Shown: positions 24,269 through 33,222 of the stretch, in pieces | Layout: every line of letters begins with the position of its first letter | Numbering within the stretch: position 1 is the first letter of the stretch | The notes under the pieces: model-generated | What the model saw: the letters and a program-made list of their open reading frames with translations, nothing else | What the model was told of the DNA's origin: nothing | Database searches by the model: none | Assembly (NCBI GenBank): GCA_910576935.1 | Contig: CAJTKG010000008.1 | Location: forward strand, 1-60,106 | DNA length: 60,106 nt | Source: an uncultured Muribaculaceae bacterium | GTDB lineage: Bacteria; Bacteroidota; Bacteroidia; Bacteroidales; Muribaculaceae | Direction: 5' to 3' | Program-made: the position numbers and the translations under genes

Positions 24269-25155
24269 CCGCCAGACACAAGCGAAGCTATTCCGGCCGG
24301 CGAGGCGTCACGCATCACCACTTTCATCTCCGAGTCTACGACATACAGCGTCGGTATCACACGGATGCTGTATAGCTGTTCGTCTTCGACACAGTTGTCT
24401 TTGGCGGCAAATTCGTGTATGGGGCCGTCAAGCGGCGCAGCCACACCATAATCGCTCCAGTCGCCGTCGGCTATGACAGCGATAAGTCTAAGACGTCCGT
24501 CAGTGACGGCCTCGGCTATTGCGGCCTCGGCGCCCATAGCCGAGGCCAAGGCATGACACTCGCTGCAAAACGGATTATAAAACATCAGCACAGTCAAAGG
24601 CGCTGACGCCGCCTCACCCGACATCGTCGTCTCGCTGCCATCTTTAGCGATTAGACCGAAATCAGCAGCCGCCTCGCCCACTCTGTTTTTGTTGATCTCT
24701 TCGAGTTGATATTCATAACGCAGCCTTACGACGTCGTCGAGTCGGCCCGACTTAATGAAACTATTGAGATACAGACGATAATAATCATCATTATGCATTG
24801 GCGAAACGATATCATAAAGATAGGCCTCGGCTATTTCACGCAGAGCGGCGGCAGCGATGCTGTCGGCCTCAGACGCTCTGACAAAGCCGTCGACAGCTCT
24901 CTGAAGACGTGCCGTCGAATCATTGACAATAGGGAACAGCGACATGTAGTCGGCAAAACTCTGTTCGATCAGCCGCGTATCGCGCGACTTCGCCGTATCG
25001 GTGAAATCGAGGCCGTCCCAGAAGTGATCGATAATATATATGGCCCTTTCAGCCGGCTGTGTCAGCGACGAAGGCACGACAGGCAACGGCAACTGCCCGG
25101 CGGCAACACAGCCGATAATGGCCATAATCGATAAAAGCGATGGTAGTCGTTTCAT
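24262..25155 (-). CDS. Periplasmic thioredoxin-like protein with DUF5106-type N-terminus
   Basis: A 297-residue exported protein with a hydrophobic signal sequence (about 1-19). A helical N-terminal domain (about 30-160, AIYIIDHFWDGLDFTD) resembles DUF5106. A thioredoxin fold (about 165-295) carries the redox motif CSEC in FYNPFCSECHAL, with the conserved cis-Pro segment RVIPTLYVVD. It probably acts in disulfide exchange in the periplasm. The 3' end overlaps the ArgC-like gene by 7 bases on the opposite strand. No promoter box was seen upstream. Confidence 0.8.
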   Translation of the reverse strand: MKRLPSLLSIMAIIGCVAAGQLPLPVVPSSLTQPAERAIYIIDHFWDGLDFTDTAKSRDTRLIEQSFADYMSLFPIVNDSTARLQRAVDGFVRASEADSIAAAALREIAEAYLYDIVSPMHNDDYYRLYLNSFIKSGRLDDVVRLRYEYQLEEINKNRVGEAAADFGLIAKDGSETTMSGEAASAPLTVLMFYNPFCSECHALASAMGAEAAIAEAVTDGRLRLIAVIADGDWSDYGVAAPLDGPIHEFAAKDNCVEDEQLYSIRVIPTLYVVDSEMKVVMRDASPAGIASLVSGGQ

Positions 25156-25169
25156 AATTAGAATAAAAC

Positions 25170-25213
25170 AAACGCGCGACCACCGATGTCATACACCTGC
25201 CGGTCGCGCGTTT
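25170..25213 (-). terminator. fba terminator
   Basis: A 12-bp perfect stem (AAACGCGCGACC with GGTCGCGCGTTT) and a 20-base loop lie 19 bases past the fba stop. On the minus strand GTTTTATTC follows, a fair U-rich tail. Confidence 0.8.
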
Positions 25214-25231
25214 AAGTTGTTATTTAAGCAA

Positions 25232-26227
25232 TCAAGCCTTGCCGGCGCTGCCGAGAACGTTTACAATTTTGTGCTTGTAAAGTTTCTCCATGTTGTCGCG
25301 GGCGGGGCCGAGATATTTGCGGGGATCGAATTCTGCGGGCTTCTCTGCAAATACACGACGGACGGCGGCTGTCATGGCAAGACGGCTGTCTGAGTCTATG
25401 TTGATTTTGCATACGGCGCTCTTAGCGGCTTTACGAAGCTGTTCTTCGGGGATGCCGATTGCGTCGGGAAGTTTACCACCGAACATGTTTATTGTGTCTA
25501 CTTCTTCCTGGGGAACCGATGATGAACCGTGGAGCACGATGGGGAAGCCGGGGAGTTTCTCCATGACGGCATCGAGAACGTCGAATGCCAGAGGCGGGGG
25601 AACGAGTTTGCCCTCGGCGTTGCGTGTGCACTGCTCGGGTGTGAACTTATAAGCGCCGTGCGAAGTGCCGATAGAGATGGCGAGCGAGTCGCAACCTGTG
25701 CGGGTAGCGAAGTCGATTACCTCTTCGGGATCGGTATAGGTGTGGTGGTCGGCCGACACTTCGTCTTCGACACCTGCGAGAACGCCGAGCTCGCCTTCGA
25801 CTGTTACATCAAACTGATGGGCATAGTCACATACTTTTTTGGTAAGAGCGACATTTTCCTCATAGGGGAGGTGTGAACCGTCGATCATGACTGAAGAGAA
25901 GCCGAAATCTATACAGCTCTTGCAAAGCTCGAAAGAGTCACCGTGGTCGAGGTGAAGAACGATCTGGGGATTTTCCCAGCCAAGTTCTTTTGCATATTCG
26001 ACCGCACCCTGGGCCATGTAGCGCAGAAGGGTTGCGTTGGCATAGTTACGAGCGCCTTTAGATACCTGAAGAATAACGGGTGATTTTTCTTCAGAAGCTG
26101 CTTTGATGATTGCCTGAAGCTGCTCCATGTTATTGAAGTTGAAGGCGGGGATAGCATAGCCGCCCTTGATTGCTTTGGCAAACATCTCACGAGTGTTTAC
26201 AAGTCCTAAGTCTTTGTAATTTACCAT
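25232..26227 (-). CDS. fba: Class II fructose-bisphosphate aldolase
   Basis: A 331-residue zinc-dependent glycolytic and gluconeogenic enzyme that splits fructose 1,6-bisphosphate. The metal site region VLHLDHGDSFELC is visible, then SSVMIDGSHLPYEENV, the Gly-rich HGAYKF segment with a zinc His, and VLHGSSSVP with the last His and the phosphate loop. It is the longer class IIB type. It is transcribed alone from a TAnnTTTG promoter and ends in a strong terminator. Confidence 0.95.
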   Translation of the reverse strand: MVNYKDLGLVNTREMFAKAIKGGYAIPAFNFNNMEQLQAIIKAASEEKSPVILQVSKGARNYANATLLRYMAQGAVEYAKELGWENPQIVLHLDHGDSFELCKSCIDFGFSSVMIDGSHLPYEENVALTKKVCDYAHQFDVTVEGELGVLAGVEDEVSADHHTYTDPEEVIDFATRTGCDSLAISIGTSHGAYKFTPEQCTRNAEGKLVPPPLAFDVLDAVMEKLPGFPIVLHGSSSVPQEEVDTINMFGGKLPDAIGIPEEQLRKAAKSAVCKINIDSDSRLAMTAAVRRVFAEKPAEFDPRKYLGPARDNMEKLYKHKIVNVLGSAGKA

Positions 26228-26287
26228 TTTGGCTAAATTTATTGAATTATTAATCTGGTTGTATTTTCTGTGTCTGTTTTATCAGCG

Positions 26288-26295
26288 CAAAAATA
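26288..26295 (-). promoter_or_regulatory. fba promoter -7 box
   Basis: TATTTTTG lies 60 bases upstream of the fba ATG, in an AT-rich spacer of 129 bases. Confidence 0.5.
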
Positions 26296-26356
26296 CAAAA
26301 TATTTTTTATTTACAGGCTATCGAATATTTAATTCTTGAAATTTTTCTTTAATAAA

Positions 26357-27151
26357 TCAATCGCGTCTTAGATGAAGCCAGGCGTGTATGCAGCCGACGA
26401 AAAGCGCGCCGCCGACGATATTGCCAAGCGTGGCGGCTATGAGGTTGTCGCATATCATCGAACCGATAGTGACATCAGCGCCCTCGAAGATCCCCGTCGG
26501 AATGAAAAACATATTGGCTATCGAGTGTTCGTAACCGAGAGCGACGAAAGCAAAGACCGGAAACCAACAGCCTGCCATCTTCTCTGCCAGAGTATTGCCT
26601 GACATGGCGAGCCACACGGCGAGACAGACACACCAGTTTGCGCCTATCGCCTTTAAAAACACTACATATTGCGGCATCGACACTTTGGCTTCGGCTATGC
26701 CGACGATGGCCGAATGATAAGGATCGGCTGCCGTCAGGCCGGAAAGATAAACGAGAAAATATCCTACGATAAGAGCTCCGACGAGGTTACCGCACCAAAC
26801 GGCCGTCCAGTTGAGGGCGATGTCTCCGATGGTGCATCCGCGCTTCATATACAATGGCATCAGCATCGCATTGTTGCCGGTGAACAGTTCGGCACCAAGA
26901 ACGACTACGAGTATCAGACCAATGGGAAATGTGGCTCCGCTAAGAAGACGCTGCAGCGACGGATTGAGCGCCGTGGCCTCAGGGAAACCATATCCCGCGA
27001 TGAGCGAAAGCACTCCGCCGAGGGCTATGTAGGCGCCCGCAAGGATACTGAGTACAATGAGTTTGGAAAAATCAGAGCGCGTAAGCGCTACTTTTTTCTC
27101 TCCGGCTGCAAGTGCGCGGTCTAAGACTTCGGCAGGCGTTTTTACTGTCAT
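26357..27151 (-). CDS. Formate/nitrite transporter family channel
   Basis: A 264-residue inner-membrane channel of the FNT family (FocA, NirC, HSC). Six hydrophobic segments are apparent, with FTGNNAMLMPLYMKRG and GNTLAEKMAGCWFPVFAFVALGYEHSIANMFFIP carrying the conserved loop and the central His. Substrate (formate, nitrite or hydrosulfide) cannot be decided. No pyruvate formate-lyase, nitrite reductase or sulfite reductase gene is near. It ends before fba and starts 14 bases after the EEP gene stop, so it may share that transcript. Confidence 0.88.
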   Translation of the reverse strand: MTVKTPAEVLDRALAAGEKKVALTRSDFSKLIVLSILAGAYIALGGVLSLIAGYGFPEATALNPSLQRLLSGATFPIGLILVVVLGAELFTGNNAMLMPLYMKRGCTIGDIALNWTAVWCGNLVGALIVGYFLVYLSGLTAADPYHSAIVGIAEAKVSMPQYVVFLKAIGANWCVCLAVWLAMSGNTLAEKMAGCWFPVFAFVALGYEHSIANMFFIPTGIFEGADVTIGSMICDNLIAATLGNIVGGALFVGCIHAWLHLRRD

Positions 27152-27165
27152 TTTTGATCGGTCGA

Positions 27166-28308
27166 TTATTGTTTTTTGATGATGAATGTCGCTTCAATCG
27201 GGTAATGATCTGAGGTTTTGAGACTTCCGCGTGAGACCGAGACGGGTTCGAGACGGCCGCGGTAAAGTATATGGTCTATTCTGAAAAACAGGTTGTTTGA
27301 ATTATATGTGATCATCGGGCCGAAAGCGGCATGGCTGTAAGCTTGCCGAAAACCGGCCGATTCGAGGCTGCGTATCGCATATGACCACGCAACATCGTTG
27401 AAATCGCCGCAGACAATAGCATTGGGACCGCCAAAATGCTCAATATATTTCAGCAACGACGGCATGTCGGCGGCACGGGCGACACCGGCTGCTATGACCT
27501 TGCCAAGCACCTGTTGTTTGACTTCCTTGATATTCTCTTTTATATCCTTTATATTGTCTTTGTTTTTTAAGCGTGAGAAATCCTCATATACCTCGCGGTC
27601 GGCAAGTGTGAGATCCATAGATTTGAGATGGACGTTAAACACCGTTATCTTGCAACCGTCGATATTGAGACGGAACACGCCGAGATCGAACTCGCCCGAA
27701 CCGCCGCACCTGAAATCTGTTCTGACAGGCTCTACCGGGAATTTCGACAGCATCATCTGCTCCCATCCGCTCAGATAGATATAAGGATATACTCTATGGA
27801 GCGAATCTACCTGAGCGTCTGTAATATTCAACGATATATTGCGGGTAACGGGCTGAGCTTCCTGGAGACAGACGACGTCGGCACCGCTGTTTATAATATA
27901 TGATACCGTCCGGTTGACGTTGCCACGGTATTCCTCATCGCGGTCATAAAAACCGAGAACATTGTAGGTAAGCAGCTTTATCTCACGCTCGCCTTCGTCA
28001 GGCTTCGGCTTAACGACATTAACCGGACTGTAGTCGAGTATAACCGGCGTCGCTGCAGCGAGAAACACAAGGCCGACAATCGCCGAACGCCGGGCGACAA
28101 ACGCGTCGATTACAGTAACCGTGACCATTGCGTAAAGCCAAATCGAAAAACTCAGCACGACAAAACCTGCATAACGGCAATTGGCCGGATCAATATAACC
28201 GGCATAGCCCGAAACAAGTAGTGCGAGACCGAGCATGACGGTAAACACCATCAATGTGACATTGACAAAACGCCTGAATCGTTTCGGGTTAGTCGTTGGC
28301 TGTTTCAT
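27166..28308 (-). CDS. Membrane-anchored endonuclease/exonuclease/phosphatase-family protein
   Basis: A 380-residue protein with three hydrophobic segments in the first 100 residues and an EEP (DNase I-like) fold after about 105. Motifs in order are LTYNVLGFY, VCLQEAQPV (metal-binding Glu), FNVHLKSMD (catalytic His), VCGDFNDVAW (Asp and Asn) and SDHYPIEATF (final Asp and His). Substrates in this fold range from DNA to phospholipids. It begins 4 bases inside the rhomboid gene (ATGA overlap), so it is translationally coupled to it. Confidence 0.88.
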   Translation of the reverse strand: MKQPTTNPKRFRRFVNVTLMVFTVMLGLALLVSGYAGYIDPANCRYAGFVVLSFSIWLYAMVTVTVIDAFVARRSAIVGLVFLAAATPVILDYSPVNVVKPKPDEGEREIKLLTYNVLGFYDRDEEYRGNVNRTVSYIINSGADVVCLQEAQPVTRNISLNITDAQVDSLHRVYPYIYLSGWEQMMLSKFPVEPVRTDFRCGGSGEFDLGVFRLNIDGCKITVFNVHLKSMDLTLADREVYEDFSRLKNKDNIKDIKENIKEVKQQVLGKVIAAGVARAADMPSLLKYIEHFGGPNAIVCGDFNDVAWSYAIRSLESAGFRQAYSHAAFGPMITYNSNNLFFRIDHILYRGRLEPVSVSRGSLKTSDHYPIEATFIIKKQ

Positions 28309-29033
28309 CGGCGGATATTGAAGTTTCTGAATAACGCCTGCTTCTCTTCATCGGTCAGCGCGTCATAACCACTGAGTTTGGCTTTCTCGATTATATCGCT
28401 GATATGTCGAGTAGAGTGCCGGCGCGCAGTCGTCATATATTTTTCTTTTAAAGCATAGCCGACACCCCACAATGCACCACCGAGATGAGCGAGATTGCCG
28501 CCGGCATTTGTCGACGTAAGCCCCAGGCAGAAGAGCAACACGACGGATATCACTATCCATTTGATTTTGACATCGCCGAAGAGAGGCAGCGTCAAACTAC
28601 GATCAGGCATCAACACGGCGTCGGCCACTGCGATGGCGACAATCGATGCCGACGAGCCGACGAGTATCGAAGATGATGTGGCAAACAGCCCGTGAAGCGA
28701 CATGAAAGCCACAGCTCCGACTAAGCCACCGCCAATATACAACACCATGAGTCCTTTACCGCGCCCGGCGAGCAGATAGAGGCGCGCGAAACAATATAGC
28801 CACAGCATATTGAATACAAGATGAATCAAAGAGCCGTGACTGAACATATAGGTCAGCAATGTCCACGGCCTTTCGAGCAGTCCGCTCCAACCGACATCAA
28901 GAACCATGAGCGGCTCGTAGCCCGACAATCTGCTTATCGCGGTCACTGCCGGCAAAAGCAAAATATTTGCCGCCAACAGAAACAGAAGGACTATGTCGCC
29001 GCGTCTGAAATATTTTTTGCCGTCTGCAACCAT
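28305..29033 (-). CDS. Rhomboid-family intramembrane protease A
   Basis: A 242-residue serine protease with six membrane segments. The HxxxN motif lies in IHLVFNMLW, the nucleophile in LVGSSASIVA and the catalytic His in NLAHLGGALWG. A soluble tail of about 45 residues ends in YDALTDEEKQALFRNF, a small conserved C-terminal helix also seen in other Bacteroidetes rhomboids. It follows rhomboid B by 4 bases and overlaps the EEP gene by 4 bases. Substrates are unknown. Confidence 0.88.
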   Translation of the reverse strand: MVADGKKYFRRGDIVLLFLLAANILLLPAVTAISRLSGYEPLMVLDVGWSGLLERPWTLLTYMFSHGSLIHLVFNMLWLYCFARLYLLAGRGKGLMVLYIGGGLVGAVAFMSLHGLFATSSSILVGSSASIVAIAVADAVLMPDRSLTLPLFGDVKIKWIVISVVLLFCLGLTSTNAGGNLAHLGGALWGVGYALKEKYMTTARRHSTRHISDIIEKAKLSGYDALTDEEKQALFRNFNIRR

Positions 29034-29037
29034 TAAA

Positions 29038-29787
29038 TCAGAAAAACCAATGGTTGTTGAGATCGCCGCGCTTTTTCCAGTACATTATCAACAGGAATCC
29101 GACAAGCATACCGCCGAGATGAGCGAAATGAGCCACACTCGAAGCATAGCCGCCGACACCGCATACAAGCTCTATGACGACATATCCGGCAACCATCCAT
29201 TTGGCTTTTATAGGTATGGGGATAAACATTAGATAGATCGGCTGGTTGGGGAAAATAACGCCGAAAGCGAGGAGCACGCCGTATACCGCACCCGAAGCGC
29301 CAACCATAGGCGTGTTTACAAGTTCGTTAAGCCTTGCCGCCGTAGGATCTGTAAAATTCATGTTATGTTTGAGCGCCTCAAATCCTCGCGATATGATATC
29401 CTGATAATCGGCCGGTGAAAACATATCGGCATATTTGGAGATCATCAGGCCGAAGACGCCTTCCTGAATAAGAGCGGCGCCTATGCCACAACTTACATAG
29501 TACACAAGAAAACGTTTCGAGCCGAGCGCACTCTCTATGACAGAGCCAAACATCACTAAGGCAAACATATTCAGAAACATGTGAGTAAAACCGCTGTGGA
29601 CAAACATGTATGTAAACAGCTGAACAATGTTGAAGCCGGGCGACGTGAAATAATGCAGTGCCAGAAACGAATCAATGCCGGTCTTCGACGATGGAACAAT
29701 CGCCATAAAAAGCCATACCAGCACATTTATTATCACCAGATTTTTTGTCACAGGTGACATACGGCTGAAAAATGAAGTAAAACTCAT
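29038..29787 (-). CDS. Rhomboid-family intramembrane protease B
   Basis: A 249-residue rhomboid with catalytic Ser in GASGAVYGVLLAF, His in AHFAHLGGMLVG, and HMFLNMFAL as the HxxxN segment. A longer frame begins at a TTG (29820), but this lies inside the predicted -7 box, so ATG 29787 (MSFTSFFSRM) is the start. First gene of a rhomboid-rhomboid-EEP operon that is divergent from hup. Two tandem rhomboids with both catalytic residues suggest related proteases with separate substrates. Confidence 0.88.
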   Translation of the reverse strand: MSFTSFFSRMSPVTKNLVIINVLVWLFMAIVPSSKTGIDSFLALHYFTSPGFNIVQLFTYMFVHSGFTHMFLNMFALVMFGSVIESALGSKRFLVYYVSCGIGAALIQEGVFGLMISKYADMFSPADYQDIISRGFEALKHNMNFTDPTAARLNELVNTPMVGASGAVYGVLLAFGVIFPNQPIYLMFIPIPIKAKWMVAGYVVIELVCGVGGYASSVAHFAHLGGMLVGFLLIMYWKKRGDLNNHWFF

Positions 29788-29817
29788 ATCAGTGTCGTGC
29801 AAATTAGAATTATGCTG

Positions 29818-29825
29818 CAAAATTA
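29818..29825 (-). promoter_or_regulatory. Rhomboid-operon promoter -7 box
   Basis: TAATTTTG lies 30 bases upstream of ATG 29787. It overlaps the alternative TTG start, which argues against that start. Confidence 0.6.
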
Positions 29826-29908
29826 CCTATTTTAGAACAAAAAAAGGCTCTCAATGTCACAAAATGGGTAAAAAAGAATTCTTTTTATATTTTTTTTAAA
29901 GAAAGTTG

Positions 29909-29938
29909 TTGTTTATTCGGTTTTTACCGTTATATTTG
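29909..29938 (+). promoter_or_regulatory. hup promoter
   Basis: TTG (29909-29911), a 19-base spacer and TATATTTG (29931-29938) match the Bacteroidetes promoter, 36 bases before the hup ATG. Confidence 0.65.
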
Positions 29939-29974
29939 CGTTTAGTTACCAAAAAAATTTAATTCTAATTAATT

Positions 29975-30247
29975 ATGAACAAAACAGAACTCATCAACGA
30001 GATTGCAGCCAAAGCCGGTCTGACCAAAGCCGACGCCAAAGCCGCTCTCGATGCTACCGTGGAAACCATTGCCGAGGCATTGGCCAAGGACGACAAAGTT
30101 GCGATTCTAGGCTTCGGCACATTCGCAACAGTAGAGAAAGGTGCTCGCACAGGCATCAATCCCCGCACAAAAGAAACTATCGAAATCCCCGCACGCAAAG
30201 CCGTCAAATTCAAAGCCGGCGCCGACCTTGCCGAAAAGGTAAAATAA
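29975..30247 (+). CDS. hup: HU-family DNA-binding protein
   Basis: A 90-residue histone-like nucleoid protein that binds and bends DNA without sequence specificity. MNKTELINEIAAKAGLTKADAKAALDA forms the dimer core, GFGTFATVEK the DNA-contact turn, and the arm contains GINPRTKETIEIPARKAVKFKAG. Length and all key residues are typical. The gene is monocistronic, with a near-consensus promoter and a strong terminator, as expected for an abundant protein. Confidence 0.96.
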   Translation: MNKTELINEIAAKAGLTKADAKAALDATVETIAEALAKDDKVAILGFGTFATVEKGARTGINPRTKETIEIPARKAVKFKAGADLAEKVK

Positions 30248-30274
30248 TTTTCATTACGATTCTTTCTATCTTCT

Positions 30275-30317
30275 AATACATCAAAGCCCGACTATGTAGG
30301 TCGGGCTTTGATGTATT
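30275..30317. terminator. Bidirectional terminator between hup and rbr
   Basis: The arms 30275-30292 and 30300-30317 are perfectly complementary over 18 bases, with a 7-base loop. AATAC and GTATT at the base give a U-rich tail in both directions. It serves the convergent hup and rubrerythrin genes. Confidence 0.85.
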
Positions 30318-30356
30318 TTATTTAAATCGGCTAACAGCCGTGACATGCGGATGCCA

Positions 30357-30938
30357 TCAATAATTGTTAGCCTTGCGCTGGAACCAGCCCTGATCGGCAC
30401 CACAGACAGGACAACGTTTTGGAGCTGACTTTGCCGTGACAGTGAAGCCACAACGGCGGCACATCCACTCGACAGGCTGAACGTCGTCAAACTCAGTGCC
30501 ATTCTCAAGACGCTCAAGCAATTTGAGATAACGTTGTTCGTGCATGACCTCAACTTTAGCGACGAGCTTATATAGATTTGCTATCTGAGGAAAACCTTCA
30601 TCCTGAGCTACCTTGGCAAAATTTTCATAAAGATCGCTCCACTCTTCGCGTTCGCCCGCGGCGGCTTCGGCAAGATTTGTCTTTGTGTCACCGACTACCC
30701 CGGCCGGATAACCTGCCGAAATCTCTACTGTACCACCTTCAAGAAGAGCGAAAAACTGACGCGCATGACTTAACTCCTGATCGGCTGTCTCCATAAATAC
30801 AGCCGCAATCTGCTGATAACCTTCTTCGAGAGCCTTTTCAGCAAAGAGTGTATATCGTGACCGGGCCTGGCTTTCGCCGGCAAAAGATGCAAGAAGATTA
30901 TGCTCGGTACGTGTACCCTTGATGCTTTTTGTTTCCAT
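30357..30938 (-). CDS. rbr: Rubrerythrin
   Basis: A 193-residue peroxide-scavenging protein of anaerobes. The N-terminal ferritin-like four-helix bundle holds the di-iron ligands (ESQARSRYTLFAEKA, METADQELSHARQF and EVMHEQRYLKLLE). The C-terminal rubredoxin domain has the two pairs CRRCGF and CPVCGAD for a mononuclear iron. It uses electrons from NADH-linked reductases to reduce H2O2 to water. Monocistronic here; no Fur-type box of the kind seen at 6770 was noticed upstream. Confidence 0.95.
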   Translation of the reverse strand: METKSIKGTRTEHNLLASFAGESQARSRYTLFAEKALEEGYQQIAAVFMETADQELSHARQFFALLEGGTVEISAGYPAGVVGDTKTNLAEAAAGEREEWSDLYENFAKVAQDEGFPQIANLYKLVAKVEVMHEQRYLKLLERLENGTEFDDVQPVEWMCRRCGFTVTAKSAPKRCPVCGADQGWFQRKANNY

Positions 30939-31039
30939 ATCTTATCTGCTAAATAAATTTGATTCGTGTTTAATTAACGCTTTTCTAAATCAAACGCCCC
31001 GTTCGAGCCAATTGTTCAATCTGCGCCCCGAATCATACT

Positions 31040-31606
31040 CTAAAAAGAGCGGCCTTTGAAGATGTCAGACTTTGCGGTCGGGAGCAATGTGCCATAAAGG
31101 GTAACGCGCCGCGACCGGAAATTTGAGTTGACGGTCACAGATGCCGTATAGCTGTTTTTGGGCAGCGACAAACTGACAGATGCCGAAAGAGCGGCGCCTG
31201 AGACATTCATTGTCAAAGTCGAATTGCCTTTTTTGTCGGTCTTCAGCTTTACATTTGTGGCTCGTCCCTCAAGAGTTATACCACCAACTCCATTAGGGCC
31301 TCCGCCAGGAAATGGAGCAATCTGTATAACCGCTTTGTCTCCGGTAAGCGAGATAAAATTTGTGCTCGACGTGACATAAGCCGTTTCACCGTGTTTGAAA
31401 GAAAGTCTGTCGGCTTCAAGAACAAAATCAGATTGCTCTAAAGCCCTGAATGCTTCAGCGGCACGAATTGAGTCTTTTATCGCCTCGATGCGTTTTTCGG
31501 TCTCACGCCTCTGCGCCTTTTCATCTCTGTCGTTATATTGAGGCCGCGCCGACGCCGCCACAACACTTGACAGCAACAATACAAATATAATCAGTCTTTT
31601 ATACAT
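31040..31606 (-). CDS. DUF4251-family exported protein
   Basis: A 188-residue protein with a signal peptide (1-20, ending ASA), a charged helical linker (about 24-55, rich in Glu, Arg and Lys) and a beta-rich domain (about 60-185). Residues such as DFVLEADRLSF, NFISLTGDKAVIQIAPF and GRATNVKLKTDKKGN match DUF4251. Family members are periplasmic or lipid-binding-like, with no assigned function. It stands alone between rbr and a long spacer. Confidence 0.82.
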   Translation of the reverse strand: MYKRLIIFVLLLSSVVAASARPQYNDRDEKAQRRETEKRIEAIKDSIRAAEAFRALEQSDFVLEADRLSFKHGETAYVTSSTNFISLTGDKAVIQIAPFPGGGPNGVGGITLEGRATNVKLKTDKKGNSTLTMNVSGAALSASVSLSLPKNSYTASVTVNSNFRSRRVTLYGTLLPTAKSDIFKGRSF

Positions 31607-31957
31607 AACTTTAGATTTAATCGTTAAACAACTATTATAACGGGTACAATCCCTTATTAATTATTTAAACAACCAAAACACTTATCGGGATTATTTAAAA
31701 ACATATCTAACGCCGATAATCAAGGATTTTTATCCTTCAAGCTCTTCGCCTATTGTTCTATAACTACATCGATTGTCATAATCAACTATATCATGTCTGA
31801 AAACCCTTGATATACCTTTGGCCTTAATAAAATGTGTAAGCTCTTGTAGCAACCTCATAGATTTCTTCGGGCATACAGTCTTTCTGATCAGACAGCTGTG
31901 CATTGCATTTGATGATATTGTCAGATAATATCAAAACATTTATTTATGACTACATAA
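31607..31957. other. AT-rich spacer without recognisable features
   Basis: About 350 bases upstream of both the DUF4251 gene and the bile-salt-hydrolase-like gene. One short hairpin (AAGGAT/ATCCTT, 31722-31737) is present. I find no gene, tRNA or known RNA motif. Confidence 0.4.
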
Positions 31958-31965
31958 TATATTTG
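31958..31965 (+). promoter_or_regulatory. -7 box of the BSH-like gene
   Basis: TATATTTG lies 75 bases before the preferred ATG at 32040. The -33 position has TTTA rather than TTTG, so the promoter may be weak or activated. Confidence 0.5.
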
Positions 31966-32039
31966 TGGCGTGAACCATCAAGAGAATGTATATGTTATGG
32001 GTTACAGAGAGTTTTAATTATTTTTGTAAACTATCGATT

Positions 32040-33095
32040 ATGAAATGGTTATCTTTTTGTAAAACTATTGTGGCAGCTGTATCGGTGGCAGCTGTTTTTA
32101 GCGTTTCAATGCAGAGTGAGGCATGTACTCGAGCTGTCTATCTCGGACCAGACGGAATGGTGGTGACTGGACGTACGATGGACTGGAAGGAGGATCCTCA
32201 GTCGAACCTATATCTGTTTCCTCGGGGAATAGAACGTCGTGGAGGGTTGACAGACAATACCATTAAGTGGACATCACGTTATGGAAGTGTGATTACTGCC
32301 GGATATGACATAGGCGTATGTGATGGGATGAATGAGAAAGGTCTGATGGCAAACTTGCTGTTCCTTTCAGAATCAGACTACAAGCGTCCTGATGATACTC
32401 GACCGGTAATGGGGTTGAGCATATGGACTCAATATGTGCTTGATAATTTTGCCACAGTCGACGAAGTGGTGGCAGAATTAAGCAAGGAACTATTTCGCAT
32501 AGACGATCCTGATCTTCCTAATGGAGCTAAGTCTACCTTACATCTCTCTGTGTCAGATGCAACAGGCAACAGTGCCATATTTGAGTATATCAACGGAAAC
32601 CTCGTCATACATCAGGGGCGCGATTGCCAAGTGATGACCAATTCTCCAACATACGACAAACAGCTGACACTCAATGACTATTGGAGGCAGATAGGCGGAC
32701 TTGTCATGTTGCCCGGAACCAATCGAGCCTCTGACCGTTTTGTGCGGGCATCATTCTATGTCAATGTACTACCAATGACATCCGACTTCCGCCATGCTGT
32801 CGCCGGAATGTTCAGCGTTGTCAGGAATGTGTCTGTCCCCTTGGGTATCTCCGTACCCGACCAACCGAACATAGCCTCGACACGTTGGCGAACGGTCGCA
32901 GACCAAAAAAATCTCAGATACTATTTTGAGTCGACCATAAGCCCTAATATTTTCTGGGTGGATTTAAGAAAAGCTGATTTCGGCGTGGGAATGCCTGTCA
33001 AAAAACTCACATTGACAAATGGCGAGATTTATGCCGGTGACACTATCGACAAGTTCGAGGATTCCAAGCCTATGGAGTTTTTATTCGGGATCTGA
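32040..33095 (+). CDS. Choloylglycine-hydrolase family enzyme (bile salt hydrolase or penicillin V acylase type)
   Basis: A 351-residue exported Ntn-hydrolase. The signal peptide (about 1-28) ends just before the nucleophile Cys29 in SEACTRAV, which processing would expose. The substrate-pocket residues GRTMDWKED (Arg and Asp), TNSPTYDKQ (Asn) and the C-terminal-third Arg in GTNRASDRFVRAS are present. ATG 31986 is possible but adds 18 non-signal-like residues, so ATG 32040 is used. Bile salts are a plausible substrate in a gut bacterium, but acyl-amides such as N-acyl homoserine lactones or penicillin V cannot be excluded. It is more AT-rich than its neighbours. Confidence 0.85.
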   Translation: MKWLSFCKTIVAAVSVAAVFSVSMQSEACTRAVYLGPDGMVVTGRTMDWKEDPQSNLYLFPRGIERRGGLTDNTIKWTSRYGSVITAGYDIGVCDGMNEKGLMANLLFLSESDYKRPDDTRPVMGLSIWTQYVLDNFATVDEVVAELSKELFRIDDPDLPNGAKSTLHLSVSDATGNSAIFEYINGNLVIHQGRDCQVMTNSPTYDKQLTLNDYWRQIGGLVMLPGTNRASDRFVRASFYVNVLPMTSDFRHAVAGMFSVVRNVSVPLGISVPDQPNIASTRWRTVADQKNLRYYFESTISPNIFWVDLRKADFGVGMPVKKLTLTNGEIYAGDTIDKFEDSKPMEFLFGI

Positions 33096-33127
33096 CCGAT
33101 AATAGATCGCAACAAATAAAAATGCCT

Positions 33128-33162
33128 GTTGGACTTGGAGTGCTGGATTTTTCAAGTCCAAC
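33128..33162 (+). terminator. Hairpin after the BSH-like gene
   Basis: GTTGGACTTG pairs with CAAGTCCAAC over 10 bases with a 15-base loop, 33 bases past the stop codon. There is no T-tract, so it may act with the stronger hairpin at 33223-33255. Confidence 0.45.
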
Positions 33163-33222
33163 GGAATATCCAACGGATATCTTTCTTCTATGTTCATTTT
33201 TGTTCAGCCTATTACGCATAAG

